Part shown: positions 1 to 8,683 of the stretch, piece by piece | How the letters are laid out: each line of letters opens with the position of its first letter | How positions within the stretch are numbered: position 1 is the first letter of the stretch | NCBI GenBank assembly: GCA_036504815.1 | Contig: DASXUN010000019.1 | Span: 50,710 to 114,709 of the forward strand | Source: Gemmatimonadaceae bacterium | Lineage (GTDB): Bacteria; Gemmatimonadota; Gemmatimonadetes; Gemmatimonadales; Gemmatimonadaceae | Reading direction: 5' to 3' | Length of the DNA: 64,000 nucleotides | Notes under the pieces: generated by a model | What the model saw: only the letters and a program-made list of their open reading frames with translations | Told to the model about the DNA's origin: nothing | The model's database searches: none | Translations under genes and position numbers: made by a program

Positions 1-1
1 C

Positions 2-97
2 GTGGGCAGCCCGGACGAACTGCCGTTCGTTCCGCGAACCGAGCGCGAGCGCGTCGTCGCATCTAGGGAGGGCGAGCCGGCCTGCGAGCGCCCGTAG
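2..97 (+). CDS. possible C-terminal end of an upstream protein (partial)
   Basis: An open frame enters from the left edge and ends at a TAG at 95-97, giving a charged 31-residue tail (…ELPFVPRTERERVV…). A hairpin follows at 143-179, as expected after a gene end. In DNA this GC-rich a short open frame is weak evidence, and no family can be recognised. Confidence 0.25.
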   Translation: MGSPDELPFVPRTERERVVASREGEPACERP

Positions 98-142
98 CGC
101 TATCGCACCGTCTGTCGGCGACTTACGGGCCACGGCGGCCCT

Positions 143-179
143 GGCGACTGACACCCCGCCGAGCGAGGTGTCAGTCGCC
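143..179 (+). terminator. hairpin terminator-like inverted repeat
   Basis: A perfect 13-bp inverted repeat (GGCGACTGACACC and its complement) surrounds an 11-nt loop. There is no clear U-tract. It sits between the putative end of the upstream gene (97) and the start of the next gene (269). Confidence 0.55.
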
Positions 180-268
180 GTCCTACATCGGCACCGTCAC
201 ATCTGGCGCGTTTCCGCCTGCAAGCGTAAAGTGGTGAAGTTTGCCCCCCTTTTTCCGTAGAGGCCCTC

Positions 269-973
269 ATGCCCCCCATGCTCGGCGCTTTTTCGCATCG
301 TCGCACGTTTGTGGCCCGTCTTGCCGCCGGTCTCGCCGCGGCCGGAACCGCCATCGTCGCCGGATCCGCACCGGCCTTCGCCGAACCCTCTCCGAAGGAT
401 TTTCGGGCCGCGCGGCATCCGCAGGATGACTGGATGGACGGGCTTCCTGGCAAGCATCGCCTCTTCCTCGACGCCATCTCACCGCAAGGCGCGGCGGAGG
501 CCATCTCGTTTGCCTCGAACTTCGCATTGGCAAACAAGAACGGGTACGGGCTCGAGGCGGCCGACCTAGCGATCCTGATCGGCTATCGCCATTTCGCCAC
601 GCCGTTCGCCTTCAACGATTCCGTCTGGGCGAAATACGGCACGTTCTGGGGCGGCGTGATCAACTTCAAGGACCCCGCCACCGGCGCGGCGCCCCAGCGC
701 AACGCCTGGAACACGAAGGGGCTCCCCGGAATGCAGCCCAATCGCGGCGTGACGGTCGAGGAGGCAGCCGCGCGCGGCTACCAGTTTGCCGTCTGCGACC
801 TCGCGACGCGCGTCTTTTCCGACTTCACCGCCAAGGGTGTGGGCGGCAAGGCCGACGAGATCTACGCCGAACTCCGCGCCAGCGCCCTCCCAAACACGCA
901 CTTCGTCCCGGCCGGCATCGTGGCGGTCGGGCGGGCGCAGGAGCGGGGGTACGCGTTTAGTTACGTCGGCTAG
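269..973 (+). CDS. Tat-exported DsrE-like hypothetical protein
   Basis: This 234-residue protein has a twin-arginine signal (SHRRTF at about residue 9, then an Ala-rich hydrophobic stretch and a probable cleavage near residue 38). The ATG follows an AGAGG Shine-Dalgarno element. The mature part has an alpha/beta pattern like the DsrE/YchN fold: a GKHRLFLDA strand, then an RHFATPFAF strand, and a single Cys in FAVCDLATR. The gene at 1125 encodes a paralogue with the same motifs (GKHRLFLDA, RHxAT.xAF, FAxCxxATR), so the pair arose by duplication. The substrate is unknown; a periplasmic sulfur or redox role is only a guess from fold resemblance. Confidence 0.75.
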   Translation: MPPMLGAFSHRRTFVARLAAGLAAAGTAIVAGSAPAFAEPSPKDFRAARHPQDDWMDGLPGKHRLFLDAISPQGAAEAISFASNFALANKNGYGLEAADLAILIGYRHFATPFAFNDSVWAKYGTFWGGVINFKDPATGAAPQRNAWNTKGLPGMQPNRGVTVEEAAARGYQFAVCDLATRVFSDFTAKGVGGKADEIYAELRASALPNTHFVPAGIVAVGRAQERGYAFSYVG

Positions 974-979
974 CGACAA

Positions 980-1115
980 CGATTGAGGATGTGGAATCCG
1001 GAACTGGATTCAGGATTGCGATGGAGGACGGCGATGGGCGATTCTTGCTGGGAATCGGCATTCGCTATCCGGATTCGTTATCCTCCATCGCGATCCGGAT
1101 TCCAAATCCTCAATC
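980..1115. repeat. long imperfect inverted repeat between paralogues
   Basis: The left arm at about 980-1029 and the right arm at about 1079-1115 are near-perfect complements. CGATTGAGGAT, TGGAATCCGGA and GCGATGGAGGA all recur in inverted orientation with few mismatches, and the loop is about 50 nt. A related GGAATC/AATCCTC-rich stretch follows the terminator at 2763-2830. It could be a mobile intergenic repeat (REP/MITE-like) or an RNA hairpin between the two genes. Confidence 0.6.
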
Positions 1116-1124
1116 GGGGTTTCC

Positions 1125-1802
1125 ATGCGTCGTCGCACCTTCCTCACCGCCACCTCGCTCGGCGCCGCCTCTCTCGTCTCGCCGCCCCGAACGCTCGCGC
1201 AGGCGACGCAGGCCACCGCCCCGGACAGCCGTGACCTCCCCCGCTACGCCCAGGATGCCTGGTTCGACAAGGTCCCGGGGAAGCATCGGCTTTTCCTTGA
1301 CGCGACCGAGATCGCCGAGGCGGCCGCGGCGCTGGGCTTCGGGTGGAACTTCCTGCGCACCAGCCAGTCGGGATACAACCTGAAGGACGCCGATCAGGCC
1401 GTCATCATCTGCCTGCGCCACAACGCGACGGACGTCGCGTTCTCCAATGAGGTCTGGCAGAAGTACGACGTGCTGCGCAACCAGAAGTACGAGCATCCCG
1501 CGACCGGCAGGAAGGTGAAGGGCGGCAATCTGTTCCGGCCGGGTTCGACCAGGCCCAAGTCGAACCCCGATTCCTTCACCTTCGACGGTCTCGCCCGCCG
1601 CGGCGTGCACTTCGCCATCTGCGGCGTCGCCACCCGCGGCCTCGCCGGGATGATCGCCGGTGCGAAGGCGAGCCACGACGACGTGGAAGCGGTGATGGAT
1701 GAACTCGTGAAGTCGCTGCCGGCCAACGCGCACGTGACGGCCTCCGGCATCCTCGCCGCGCAGCGGGCGGGTGAATACGGATACACCGTATTGCGCGCCT
1801 GA
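1125..1802 (+). CDS. Tat-exported DsrE-like hypothetical protein (paralogue)
   Basis: A 225-residue protein with a clear Tat signal at the very start (MRRRTFLTATSLGAASLV, cleavage after TLAQ). The mature domain resembles the protein at 269-973 in its LPRY.QD.WFDKVPGKHRLFLDA opening, ICLRHNATDVAF strand and FAICGVATRG motif with its lone Cys. The start lies directly after the inverted repeat at 980-1115, with a weak GGGG ribosome site. The hairpin at 1806-1826 immediately follows the stop. Function unknown; the two paralogues probably do related jobs in the periplasm. Confidence 0.75.
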   Translation: MRRRTFLTATSLGAASLVSPPRTLAQATQATAPDSRDLPRYAQDAWFDKVPGKHRLFLDATEIAEAAAALGFGWNFLRTSQSGYNLKDADQAVIICLRHNATDVAFSNEVWQKYDVLRNQKYEHPATGRKVKGGNLFRPGSTRPKSNPDSFTFDGLARRGVHFAICGVATRGLAGMIAGAKASHDDVEAVMDELVKSLPANAHVTASGILAAQRAGEYGYTVLRA

Positions 1803-1805
1803 ACG

Positions 1806-1826
1806 GTGTCAGACCCTCTCTGACAC
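1806..1826 (+). terminator. hairpin terminator
   Basis: An 8-bp perfect stem (GTGTCAGA/TCTGACAC) with a 5-nt loop starts 3 nt after the stop codon of the gene at 1125-1802. No U-tract is present. Confidence 0.5.
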
Positions 1827-1875
1827 GCGCCATCGGAGCAGGAAACTTCCCCTCCGGGCACGGGTAGAGAACCTG

Positions 1876-1969
1876 TCGCTGCGAAGTGGCAGCGATCAAC
1901 ACCGTCAGAACTCCGGGCCGAGTGGCCCGGCCAAAGCGAAGGCAGGTGACAGTCAGCGACACGTGTCGC
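1876..1969 (+). promoter_or_regulatory. structured leader upstream of the DUF4382 gene
   Basis: Three compact hairpins lie in the 230-nt gap before 2035. They are 1876-1895 (TCGCTGC/GCAGCGA, 6-nt loop), 1913-1930 (CCGGGCC/GGCCCGG, tetraloop) and the 14-bp palindrome 1956-1969 (GCGACACGTGTCGC), which is flanked by CAGGTG…CACCTG. They could form a folded 5' leader or include a repressor site. No known riboswitch consensus was recognised. Confidence 0.35.
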
Positions 1970-2034
1970 ACCTGACCGGCCATCGTCGCGCGAAAGCAGC
2001 ATCGCGCGATTGTCCAGCAACCGGGAGTCCGACT

Positions 2035-2670
2035 ATGTCAACCCACGCGTTTCGAAGAACTGTAGTGACCATTGCCGTGCTCGGCACGGTGTCGGCGATC
2101 GCGGCCTGTTCGTCCGACTCCACCGGGCCGTCGCGCGGCACCATCGCCGTGAAGCTCACGGACGCGCCGTTTCCGCTCGACTCGTTGAGCAGCGTCAACG
2201 TGTTTGTCGTGCGCGTCGACGCACGGACCGCGGCGGCCGACTCCGCCGCCGCCGCGCAGGGCGCCGGCAGCGACAGCGCCCACGTCAATGGATGGACCAC
2301 GCTGGCCACTCCGAACGCCAGCGTCAACCTCCTGGCGTACCAGAACGGCACGACACTCGGCCTCGGCCACGCCAACGTCGCGACGGGTTCCTATCAGGGA
2401 TTCCGGCTCGTGATCGATCCTTCCAAGTCGAACGTGACCCTCAAGTCGGGCCTGGTCCTCACTGGATCGAGCACGCCGAACATCGCCTTCCCGAGCGGCG
2501 CCACGGCCGGACTCAAGATCGCGCTCGCCGCGCCCGTGGTCGTGACGGCCGGCGACACCACCACGATGGTGGTGGACTTCAACGTCGCGAGCAGCTTCGT
2601 GATGCGCGGCAACTCGCTCTCGCAGAACGGCCTGTTGTTCAAGCCCGTGATCACCGCGACCGTGAAGTAG
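2035..2670 (+). CDS. DUF4382 domain lipoprotein
   Basis: This 211-residue protein begins at an ATG giving a signal peptide and lipobox (IAAC at about residue 24, followed by SSDSTGPS). The remainder matches DUF4382: GTIAVKLTDAPFPLDSLSSV, a long beta-rich middle, then AGDTTTMVVDFNVASSFV near the end. DUF4382 proteins are secreted beta-sandwich proteins of unknown role. An upstream in-frame extension exists but lacks a signal peptide, so the later ATG was chosen. A bidirectional terminator at 2729-2762 separates it from the convergent gene at 2831. Confidence 0.85.
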   Translation: MSTHAFRRTVVTIAVLGTVSAIAACSSDSTGPSRGTIAVKLTDAPFPLDSLSSVNVFVVRVDARTAAADSAAAAQGAGSDSAHVNGWTTLATPNASVNLLAYQNGTTLGLGHANVATGSYQGFRLVIDPSKSNVTLKSGLVLTGSSTPNIAFPSGATAGLKIALAAPVVVTAGDTTTMVVDFNVASSFVMRGNSLSQNGLLFKPVITATVK

Positions 2671-2728
2671 ACGGCCGTCGGCGCCACGAGGAGTCTCCTC
2701 CGTGGCCGCAGCGCACAACCGCAACGCA

Positions 2729-2762
2729 CGAGGCCCCGGCGGATACACCCGCCGGGGCCTCG
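2729..2762. terminator. bidirectional hairpin terminator
   Basis: A perfect 14-bp GC-rich stem (CGAGGCCCCGGCGG and its complement) with a 6-nt loop lies between two convergent genes (stops at 2670 and 2831). The AATC-rich sequence after it (2763-2830) resembles the arms of the inverted repeat at 980-1115. Confidence 0.7.
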
Positions 2763-2830
2763 TCGCAATCGCCAATCGTCATCCGGAATCGCCATCCTCA
2801 ATCCCGTTCCGAATTCCCAGTCCTAAATCA

Positions 2831-5800
2831 TCACGGCACCACCCGTGGCCCCTGCGGCGTGATCACATGCGGCGTCCCCTTCAGCATGTCATTGATCTTC
2901 CCCACGCGATCCTTGATGGCCGCGTCGAGGCGCGCCTGCGCCGTATCCGATTCGGTGCGGAGCTCGCCCGCGCGCACCCTCTCGCCCTCGGTGATCGGCC
3001 ACTGCGGACGCGAGACCATTCCGCCGACGGTCTGCACTTCTTCACGCAGCCGTGGGTATTGCCGGTACCCCAGTCCGGCGAGCGGACGGGCCAGCACGGA
3101 GTCTCGGAATTGACGGAGATCCTTGAGCGTGCCGTCAATCTCCGCCAGCACCGCCGCATTGTCGCGCGCGTCGCGCCGCAGGGTGGTCTGCGTGTTCGTG
3201 AGTTGCGTGATCAGGTCGTCGGTGCTTGCGATGACGCGCGTCACGCGCTGCGTCAGCGCCTGGAGCTGGAGCGCCGCGTCGTGCTGCGCCGTCACCTGCG
3301 CCGGCGTCATCTCCACGCGCGGGTCGTTCTGGATGGTCACCGGCCTGGTGTACTTCTTGCCGCCGACAATCAGTGACACTTGGTAGGTCCCCGGCAGGAC
3401 CGCGACGCCACCGCCGCCGAAGAAGCCGCCTCCGCCTCCCGCCTCGGGCTCGCGTCCAGCCGCGGCCCGCCGCTGTTCGCGCAGGGCGGCCAGCGAGGTG
3501 TCCGGCGCAGCGCCTGCGGCCGCGCCACCCGGGCCAGCCGCCCCGCCGGGCCCGCGTCCACCACCGCGTCCGCCAAAGCCGTCCCCCACGGTGTCGTAGC
3601 GGCCATCCCACGTGATCCGGTTCACCCCCGCCTCATCCATCACCCGATTGAAGCGCCGCACCACGCGGCCGCTCGCGTCGGCAATCTCGATATTCACCTC
3701 GCCCGCCGGCTGTTCCCTCAGGTAGTACGAGATGATCGCGCCATTGGGCGGGTTGTCTCCCGCCCACTTGCGCTGCCCAAGGTTGCCGTCCTTGCTCCAG
3801 AGATTCCAGCGAGTCGCCGGCCGGATGTCGAACAGTTCAGCTTCCTGTGCCCGTGCCTGTGTCTCCGCGATGCCTTGGATCGCGGTCAGGTCATCCAGGA
3901 TGTACAGGCCGCGCCCATGCGTGGCGACCAGCAGGTCGTTGTCGCGCGGGTGCACCTGGATGTCACGCACGGGCGTCACCGGCAGGTCGCCGCGCAGCGA
4001 CACCCAATGCGCTCCGCGATCCCACGACGCCCAGATGCCGGCCTCAGTGCCGACGTACAGCAGGTTCCGGTTCTTGGGATCCTCGCGCACGACGTGCGTC
4101 CACCAGGCCTTGTCCGGCAGGTCGCCGCGGATGCTCTTCCACGTCTTGCCGAAGTCCGTCGTCACGTAGACGTACGGCGCGTAGTCGTCATCCTGGTGAT
4201 GGTCGGCCGTCACGTACGCGGTGCCGACGTCGAAGTGCGACGCTTCCACCGTCGCGATCCACGCGTTGGGCTTGAGCCCCGGCACGTTCACGAAGACGTT
4301 GGTCCACGAGTGGCCGCCGTCCCGCGTCACCTGCACGTTGCCGTCGTCCGAGCCCGTCCAGATCACGTTGCTGTCGAGCGGACTCGGCGCGATGCTCAGC
4401 AGTGTGCTGTGAAACTCGGCGGCGGTGTTGTCCACGACGATCTCGCCGCCGCTGGACTGCTGCTTCCTGGGGTCGTTGGTCGTGAGATCGGGGGAGATGA
4501 CGTCCCACTTCAGGCCGTAGTTGGTCGACTTGAAGAGCACGTTGCCGCCGAAGTACGCCACCGCCGGGTTCTGCGGCGAGAGGGCGATCGGCGAATTCCA
4601 GTTGAAGCGATCCTTGTGCCCGATCATCGCGTCACCCACCGAGCCGACACGATTCGGATACGGATAGATGGTCTTCTGCGCACCGCTGCGCGTGTCGGTG
4701 ATGTTGAGCATCCCGCCCTGCGAATTGCTGAACACCAGCCACGGCTTGTCCAGCACCGGCACGGTGAAGAAGCCGTCGCCGCCCGACACCGTATACCAGT
4801 CGTCGGTGCGGATGCCCTGCCCGCTCAGTGAATTGCTCGCGCCGCACCAGTTGCCATTGTCCTGCAACCCGCCGCAGACGCGATAGGGCGTCTGCAAGTC
4901 GTAGTTGATGTGATAGAACTGCGTGAACGGGAAGGTGTTGACGACGTCCCAGTTCTTGCCGCCATCGCGGCTCACCTGCCAGCCCCCGTCGCTGCCGCTC
5001 AGGATGTAGCGCGGATCGACGGGGTCGATCCACATCGCCTGATGGTCGCCGTGCACGTCGCGCGCGATGGTGCGGAAGTTCAGCCCGCCGTCCTCGGAGA
5101 AGTAGAGGCCGCCCGAGAGGGCGAAGACGCGGTTGGGGTTCCTGGGGTCGACGCGGATGTCGGCGTAGTAGAAGGGCCGGAAGTTGATGTTGGGATCGCG
5201 GTTCACCGTGCGCCAGGTCTTGCCGCCGTCTTCGGTGCGCCACAGCTCGCCCTCGTCCTTCGTCTCGCTGATCACGTACACGATGTCCGGGTCGCTCGGC
5301 GCCACCGCTACGCCAATCCGGTCCATCGCCTTGCGGGGGAGGCCGTTCAGCTTGTCAGGGCCGGACAGCTTCTCCCAGGTGGCGCCGCCGTTCACCGACT
5401 TGTAGACCGCCGTATTGCCGGCGCCTGACTCCAGGTGCCACGCCCATCGCCGGTACGTGTACATCCCCGCGTAGACGATGTTGCTGTTGGCCGGATCCGC
5501 CGAGATGTCCGAGCACGAGGTCTGCGGATCCACGTAGAGCACCTTCTTCCAGTTCGCCCCGCCGTCCGTGGTCTTGTAGACCCCGCGATCCTCGTTGGCT
5601 CCCCACTCGCGGCCGAGAACGCAGGCGTAGACGATGTCCGGATTCCTCGCGTCCACGACGAGGCGCGCAATCTTGTCGGACTTCTCCAGCCCGATGTGCG
5701 TCCAGTGATCGCCCCCGTCGATGGACTTGTACATCCCGTCGCCCACCGACGCGTTGTTGCGAGGGTTCCCCTCTCCCGTGCCCACGTAGATGACGTTCTT

Positions 5801-6160
5801 GTCGCTCGGCGCGATGGCGATGGCGCCGATGGAGCCCGCCCCCGCCTTGTCGAAGATGGGCGTGAAGGTTGTTCCGCCATTCGTCGTCTTGATGATCCCG
5901 CCGTTCGCACCCGCCACGTAGTACGTGAGCGGGTCGCCCGGGACGCCGACGATCTCCGAGATGCGGCCGGCGTTGTTGGTCGGACCCACCGAGCGCCACG
6001 TGATGCGCTGCAGCAGCGCCGCATAGTCGGGCGCCGGTATGGCGGCCGCGACCGCTCCGGCCTTGCCTCCGCGAGATGGCTGCTGTGCGGAAAGGATGCC
6101 GGCACTCGCCACGGCGAATGCAGCGACACGGACGATCGAACGTTTGCTCGAAGGCGACAT
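2831..6160 (-). CDS. BNR/sortilin (VPS10)-repeat glycosyl-hydrolase-like exported protein
   Basis: About 1,109 residues. The chosen ATG (MSPSSKRSIVRV) gives a signal peptide ending near SAQQ. Repeated W…GG.I..T.NGG.TF, S.DGG..W and YVGTGEG elements through about residue 700 mark BNR/Asp-box seven-bladed propellers of the VPS10/sortilin type. Then come the conserved HPRDNDLLVATHGRGLYILDD segment, a FlgD-like beta domain (about 790-860), a Gly-rich linker and a helical C-terminus. Such proteins are secreted and common in Gemmatimonadota and Acidobacteriota. They are often annotated as glycosyl hydrolases, but the substrate is not established. Confidence 0.85.
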   Translation of the reverse strand: MSPSSKRSIVRVAAFAVASAGILSAQQPSRGGKAGAVAAAIPAPDYAALLQRITWRSVGPTNNAGRISEIVGVPGDPLTYYVAGANGGIIKTTNGGTTFTPIFDKAGAGSIGAIAIAPSDKNVIYVGTGEGNPRNNASVGDGMYKSIDGGDHWTHIGLEKSDKIARLVVDARNPDIVYACVLGREWGANEDRGVYKTTDGGANWKKVLYVDPQTSCSDISADPANSNIVYAGMYTYRRWAWHLESGAGNTAVYKSVNGGATWEKLSGPDKLNGLPRKAMDRIGVAVAPSDPDIVYVISETKDEGELWRTEDGGKTWRTVNRDPNINFRPFYYADIRVDPRNPNRVFALSGGLYFSEDGGLNFRTIARDVHGDHQAMWIDPVDPRYILSGSDGGWQVSRDGGKNWDVVNTFPFTQFYHINYDLQTPYRVCGGLQDNGNWCGASNSLSGQGIRTDDWYTVSGGDGFFTVPVLDKPWLVFSNSQGGMLNITDTRSGAQKTIYPYPNRVGSVGDAMIGHKDRFNWNSPIALSPQNPAVAYFGGNVLFKSTNYGLKWDVISPDLTTNDPRKQQSSGGEIVVDNTAAEFHSTLLSIAPSPLDSNVIWTGSDDGNVQVTRDGGHSWTNVFVNVPGLKPNAWIATVEASHFDVGTAYVTADHHQDDDYAPYVYVTTDFGKTWKSIRGDLPDKAWWTHVVREDPKNRNLLYVGTEAGIWASWDRGAHWVSLRGDLPVTPVRDIQVHPRDNDLLVATHGRGLYILDDLTAIQGIAETQARAQEAELFDIRPATRWNLWSKDGNLGQRKWAGDNPPNGAIISYYLREQPAGEVNIEIADASGRVVRRFNRVMDEAGVNRITWDGRYDTVGDGFGGRGGGRGPGGAAGPGGAAAGAAPDTSLAALREQRRAAAGREPEAGGGGGFFGGGGVAVLPGTYQVSLIVGGKKYTRPVTIQNDPRVEMTPAQVTAQHDAALQLQALTQRVTRVIASTDDLITQLTNTQTTLRRDARDNAAVLAEIDGTLKDLRQFRDSVLARPLAGLGYRQYPRLREEVQTVGGMVSRPQWPITEGERVRAGELRTESDTAQARLDAAIKDRVGKINDMLKGTPHVITPQGPRVVP

Positions 6161-6275
6161 GGGAGCGTCGGGGCTGAGGTATACACGGCCAGGAGGAGGG
6201 CGCGACCCGGTCACCGGCCGGCCGAAGCCGCAGTGACGGGACGCCTCAAGTCTTACGGCGAAAGGCCCCAGAGCG

Positions 6276-7091
6276 CTACCGGAATCCGTCGCGCGTCCAG
6301 ACCAGCACCACGCCGCACCCCGAGTTCAGCGCGGCGTACTGCGCCGGAACCGTGGCGGAGCCGGCGTACACCTCGATGCCGGCAATCTCTCGCGGCGGCG
6401 GCATCAGGTTCAGGTTGAAGGGCTTTGGCATTTGCACGCCGTCGGTCAGCACGGTCATCGCGCATTCGCCCTGCATGACGCCGCCGCCGCGCTTGCCCAG
6501 CGCGAAATACTCGGCCATCGGCCCCTTCGTATAGCTCGGCGACACGTTGATGGTCCGGAAGCTCCGCAACAGGTCCTTCACCTCGAGCGCCGCACGCCGC
6601 TCGATGTCGTCCTGTGTCATGAACTCGCCGAGCCCCAGCTTGCGACGGGCGTCGAACTCCCGCATCCGCGGCGACTGCCGGCGTTCGGTGACGACCACCG
6701 TGTCGAGGGATTGCGGCGCGCGCTCGAGCGCAAAGGTGAGCCGCAAGGTGTCGTTGGGAATCACCTCGACAAGGTCGGTAAGCGGCCGGTAGCCGACGCG
6801 CCGGACGATGAGCAGGTAGCCGCCCGCCGGGGTGCCGAGCACCCGGAAGCGCCCGTTCTCCCGCGTGCGAACCCGGACCTGCGAGCGCAACACCGTCACC
6901 TCGGCGCCGGCGAGGGGGACGAGGTTGGTATCGGTGACCAGCCCGTCAATCACTCCCAGTGGCGCCTGGCGCAGGGTGTCGCGCGTGGCGGGCATGCCGG
7001 GCAACGTCGACTGGACGCGCTGCCCAGCAGCGCACACGGACGTCATCGAGAGCACCGCGACGACGCGCAGACACTGTCGGAGACTGGTCAT
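6276..7091 (-). CDS. carboxypeptidase-regulatory-like domain protein with TonB-plug-like C-terminus
   Basis: 271 residues. The ATG at 7091 gives a signal peptide (…SMTSVCAAGQ). Residues about 45-135 form a CarboxypepD_reg-like beta-sandwich (GVIDGLVTDTNLVPLAGAEVTVL…ALERAPQSLDTVVV). The rest resembles a plug domain without a barrel: RKLGLGEFMTQDDIERRAA, VKDLLRSF, IEVYAGSATVPAQYAALNSGCGVVLVWT. This is the usual layout of short Gemmatimonadota proteins of this kind. It lies downstream of a SusCD pair but behind a strong hairpin at 7119-7149. Role unknown. Confidence 0.75.
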   Translation of the reverse strand: MTSLRQCLRVVAVLSMTSVCAAGQRVQSTLPGMPATRDTLRQAPLGVIDGLVTDTNLVPLAGAEVTVLRSQVRVRTRENGRFRVLGTPAGGYLLIVRRVGYRPLTDLVEVIPNDTLRLTFALERAPQSLDTVVVTERRQSPRMREFDARRKLGLGEFMTQDDIERRAALEVKDLLRSFRTINVSPSYTKGPMAEYFALGKRGGGVMQGECAMTVLTDGVQMPKPFNLNLMPPPREIAGIEVYAGSATVPAQYAALNSGCGVVLVWTRDGFR

Positions 7092-7118
7092 CGCTGGAAT
7101 GATAATACGGCGCGCGCG

Positions 7119-7149
7119 CGGCGGGGGCGCCCACCGGACGCCCCCGCCG
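7119..7149 (-). terminator. hairpin terminator of the first SusCD operon
   Basis: An 11-bp perfect stem (CGGCGGGGGCG and its complement) with a 9-nt loop sits 31 nt past the SusD-like stop codon (7181). Confidence 0.65.
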
Positions 7150-7180
7150 CCAGCCATCGAGACTTCTCCAGCGCAGTGGA

Positions 7181-8680
7181 TCAACTGCAGTTGTTCTGCC
7201 CGGCTGGTCCCACCAGGGCGCCGGTCTTGCCCGCCCGCACCAGGCACTCCGCCTGCGGGATCGGCTGGACCTTGGCCACGAAGTTGGCGTTCGGCCCGGT
7301 CGACACGTCCAGTGGCAGGAGATTGAGCTTGCCATAGCGGCGCATGTCGACCCACCGGTGCCCTTCCATCATCAGCGAGTAGCGTTTCTCATAAAGAATG
7401 CCGGTGAGAATCTGGTCGTTCGAGCTCGCCGCCGTGAGGCTGCTTGGCGGCAGTCCGCCCGAGTTCACCCGCACAGTGTTCAGGTCGGCAATCGCTCCCG
7501 ACTTGTCGCCGGTGGCCAGCCTCGCCTCGGCGCGGAGCAGGATCAGCTCCTCGTTGCGCATGACCGCGATGGACGAGGCGTTCGTCGCCCAGATGCTGAA
7601 TCCGAGCGTGCTCGAAGCGCTGGTCGGTCCACTGCCGGTCACTGGCCCCTGACGGCTAGGGAGACCGGTGCGGATCTTCGCCAGGTAGCGGTTGTCGGGC
7701 GTGCCGTCGGCCTTGAGCTGCGCATCGGCCTGGAACGACATGTGCGCATACAAGTCCGTGTTGTTCACCATGTTCAGTGGATTCGACGCGTCGGGCGATG
7801 GTCCGTAGGTGTGGTACACCCCCACGTCAAACGCCGCCTTGCTCGTCGCCCCGGCGTTCAGGAACGATGCGCCGAGAGCCGCCAACGCCGTCTGCCAGGC
7901 GCTGGCAGGGCCGCCACTCGTGGCATAGTACGCCGCCGCCCGCGCCCTCAGCCCCTGTGCGAACTGCGAAAACGTCGCCGGCGTGTTAAAGCTCGCGTAG
8001 CCACTCGACAGGGTGAACGGGAACGTCGCGCCGCCTGCGGCCAGCGCGGTGATCCCGGAGTCAAGCGTTGCCAGGATGAACTTGTACACGGAGTCGCGCG
8101 ACACGAACGGCGCCAGCTCCGCGGCGTTGTCCTTGACGTCGACGATGGCGCCGAGCGTGTCGCGCGTGGCGATCACTTCCAGCAGTTCGGCGGCCTGCAG
8201 CACCTTGGCGAAGCCCAGCGCCGCCGCCTTCTGCGCCGCGGTCAGCGTGCTCTTGCTGACGGCATTCCGGAAGTTGTAGTTGTCGCGCATTGCGTTGTAC
8301 TGCGTCCCCCAGCTGCCCACCGCGAATCCGGTAGGATCGAGCTTGTTGGCCCCGGCGATTCCGATCAGGTAGTGCGTGGTGTTTCGCCCTTCCTGCGGCG
8401 CGAAAGTATAGCTCTCGCGGCCGAATCGTCCGGCGTCCGAGATATACCCGCCGCGCCCACCGCGATAGTCGATGATCAGGCCGGTGGCGAGGAGCTGCAG
8501 CGCTTGCGGGTCGCCGGCGGCCGCCGCGGGAGTGATCGCGTTCGGGTTGGTGATGTTGAGGGACTTGTCGCTGCACCCAAGGAGAGCGACGGTCAGCAGG
8601 GACGCGGCGATCGTGCGCGAGTGCAACGACAGCGTGGTCCGGCCGGTGGTGGAGCGATCGATGTGAATGGTCGTCGTCAT
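7181..8680 (-). CDS. SusD/RagB-family outer-membrane lipoprotein
   Basis: 499 residues with a lipoprotein signal (LLTVALLGC at about residue 36). Typical SusD features follow: SLNITNPNAITP near the N-terminus, TPR-like helices through the middle and the C-terminal LILLRAEARLATGDKSGAIADLNTVR and YEKRYSLMMEGHRWVDMRRYGKL signature. SusD proteins cap a SusC barrel and bind the ligand, usually glycan or peptide. The start codon follows the stop of the SusC-like gene by 3 nt, so the two are co-transcribed and probably translationally coupled. Ligand unknown. Confidence 0.9.
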   Translation of the reverse strand: MTTTIHIDRSTTGRTTLSLHSRTIAASLLTVALLGCSDKSLNITNPNAITPAAAAGDPQALQLLATGLIIDYRGGRGGYISDAGRFGRESYTFAPQEGRNTTHYLIGIAGANKLDPTGFAVGSWGTQYNAMRDNYNFRNAVSKSTLTAAQKAAALGFAKVLQAAELLEVIATRDTLGAIVDVKDNAAELAPFVSRDSVYKFILATLDSGITALAAGGATFPFTLSSGYASFNTPATFSQFAQGLRARAAAYYATSGGPASAWQTALAALGASFLNAGATSKAAFDVGVYHTYGPSPDASNPLNMVNNTDLYAHMSFQADAQLKADGTPDNRYLAKIRTGLPSRQGPVTGSGPTSASSTLGFSIWATNASSIAVMRNEELILLRAEARLATGDKSGAIADLNTVRVNSGGLPPSSLTAASSNDQILTGILYEKRYSLMMEGHRWVDMRRYGKLNLLPLDVSTGPNANFVAKVQPIPQAECLVRAGKTGALVGPAGQNNCS

Positions 8681-8683
8681 GGT

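Noticed and set aside
3380..4831. 483-codon open frame on the plus strand
   Set aside because: Shadow of the BNR-repeat protein gene on the other strand; no signal, motif or ribosome site.
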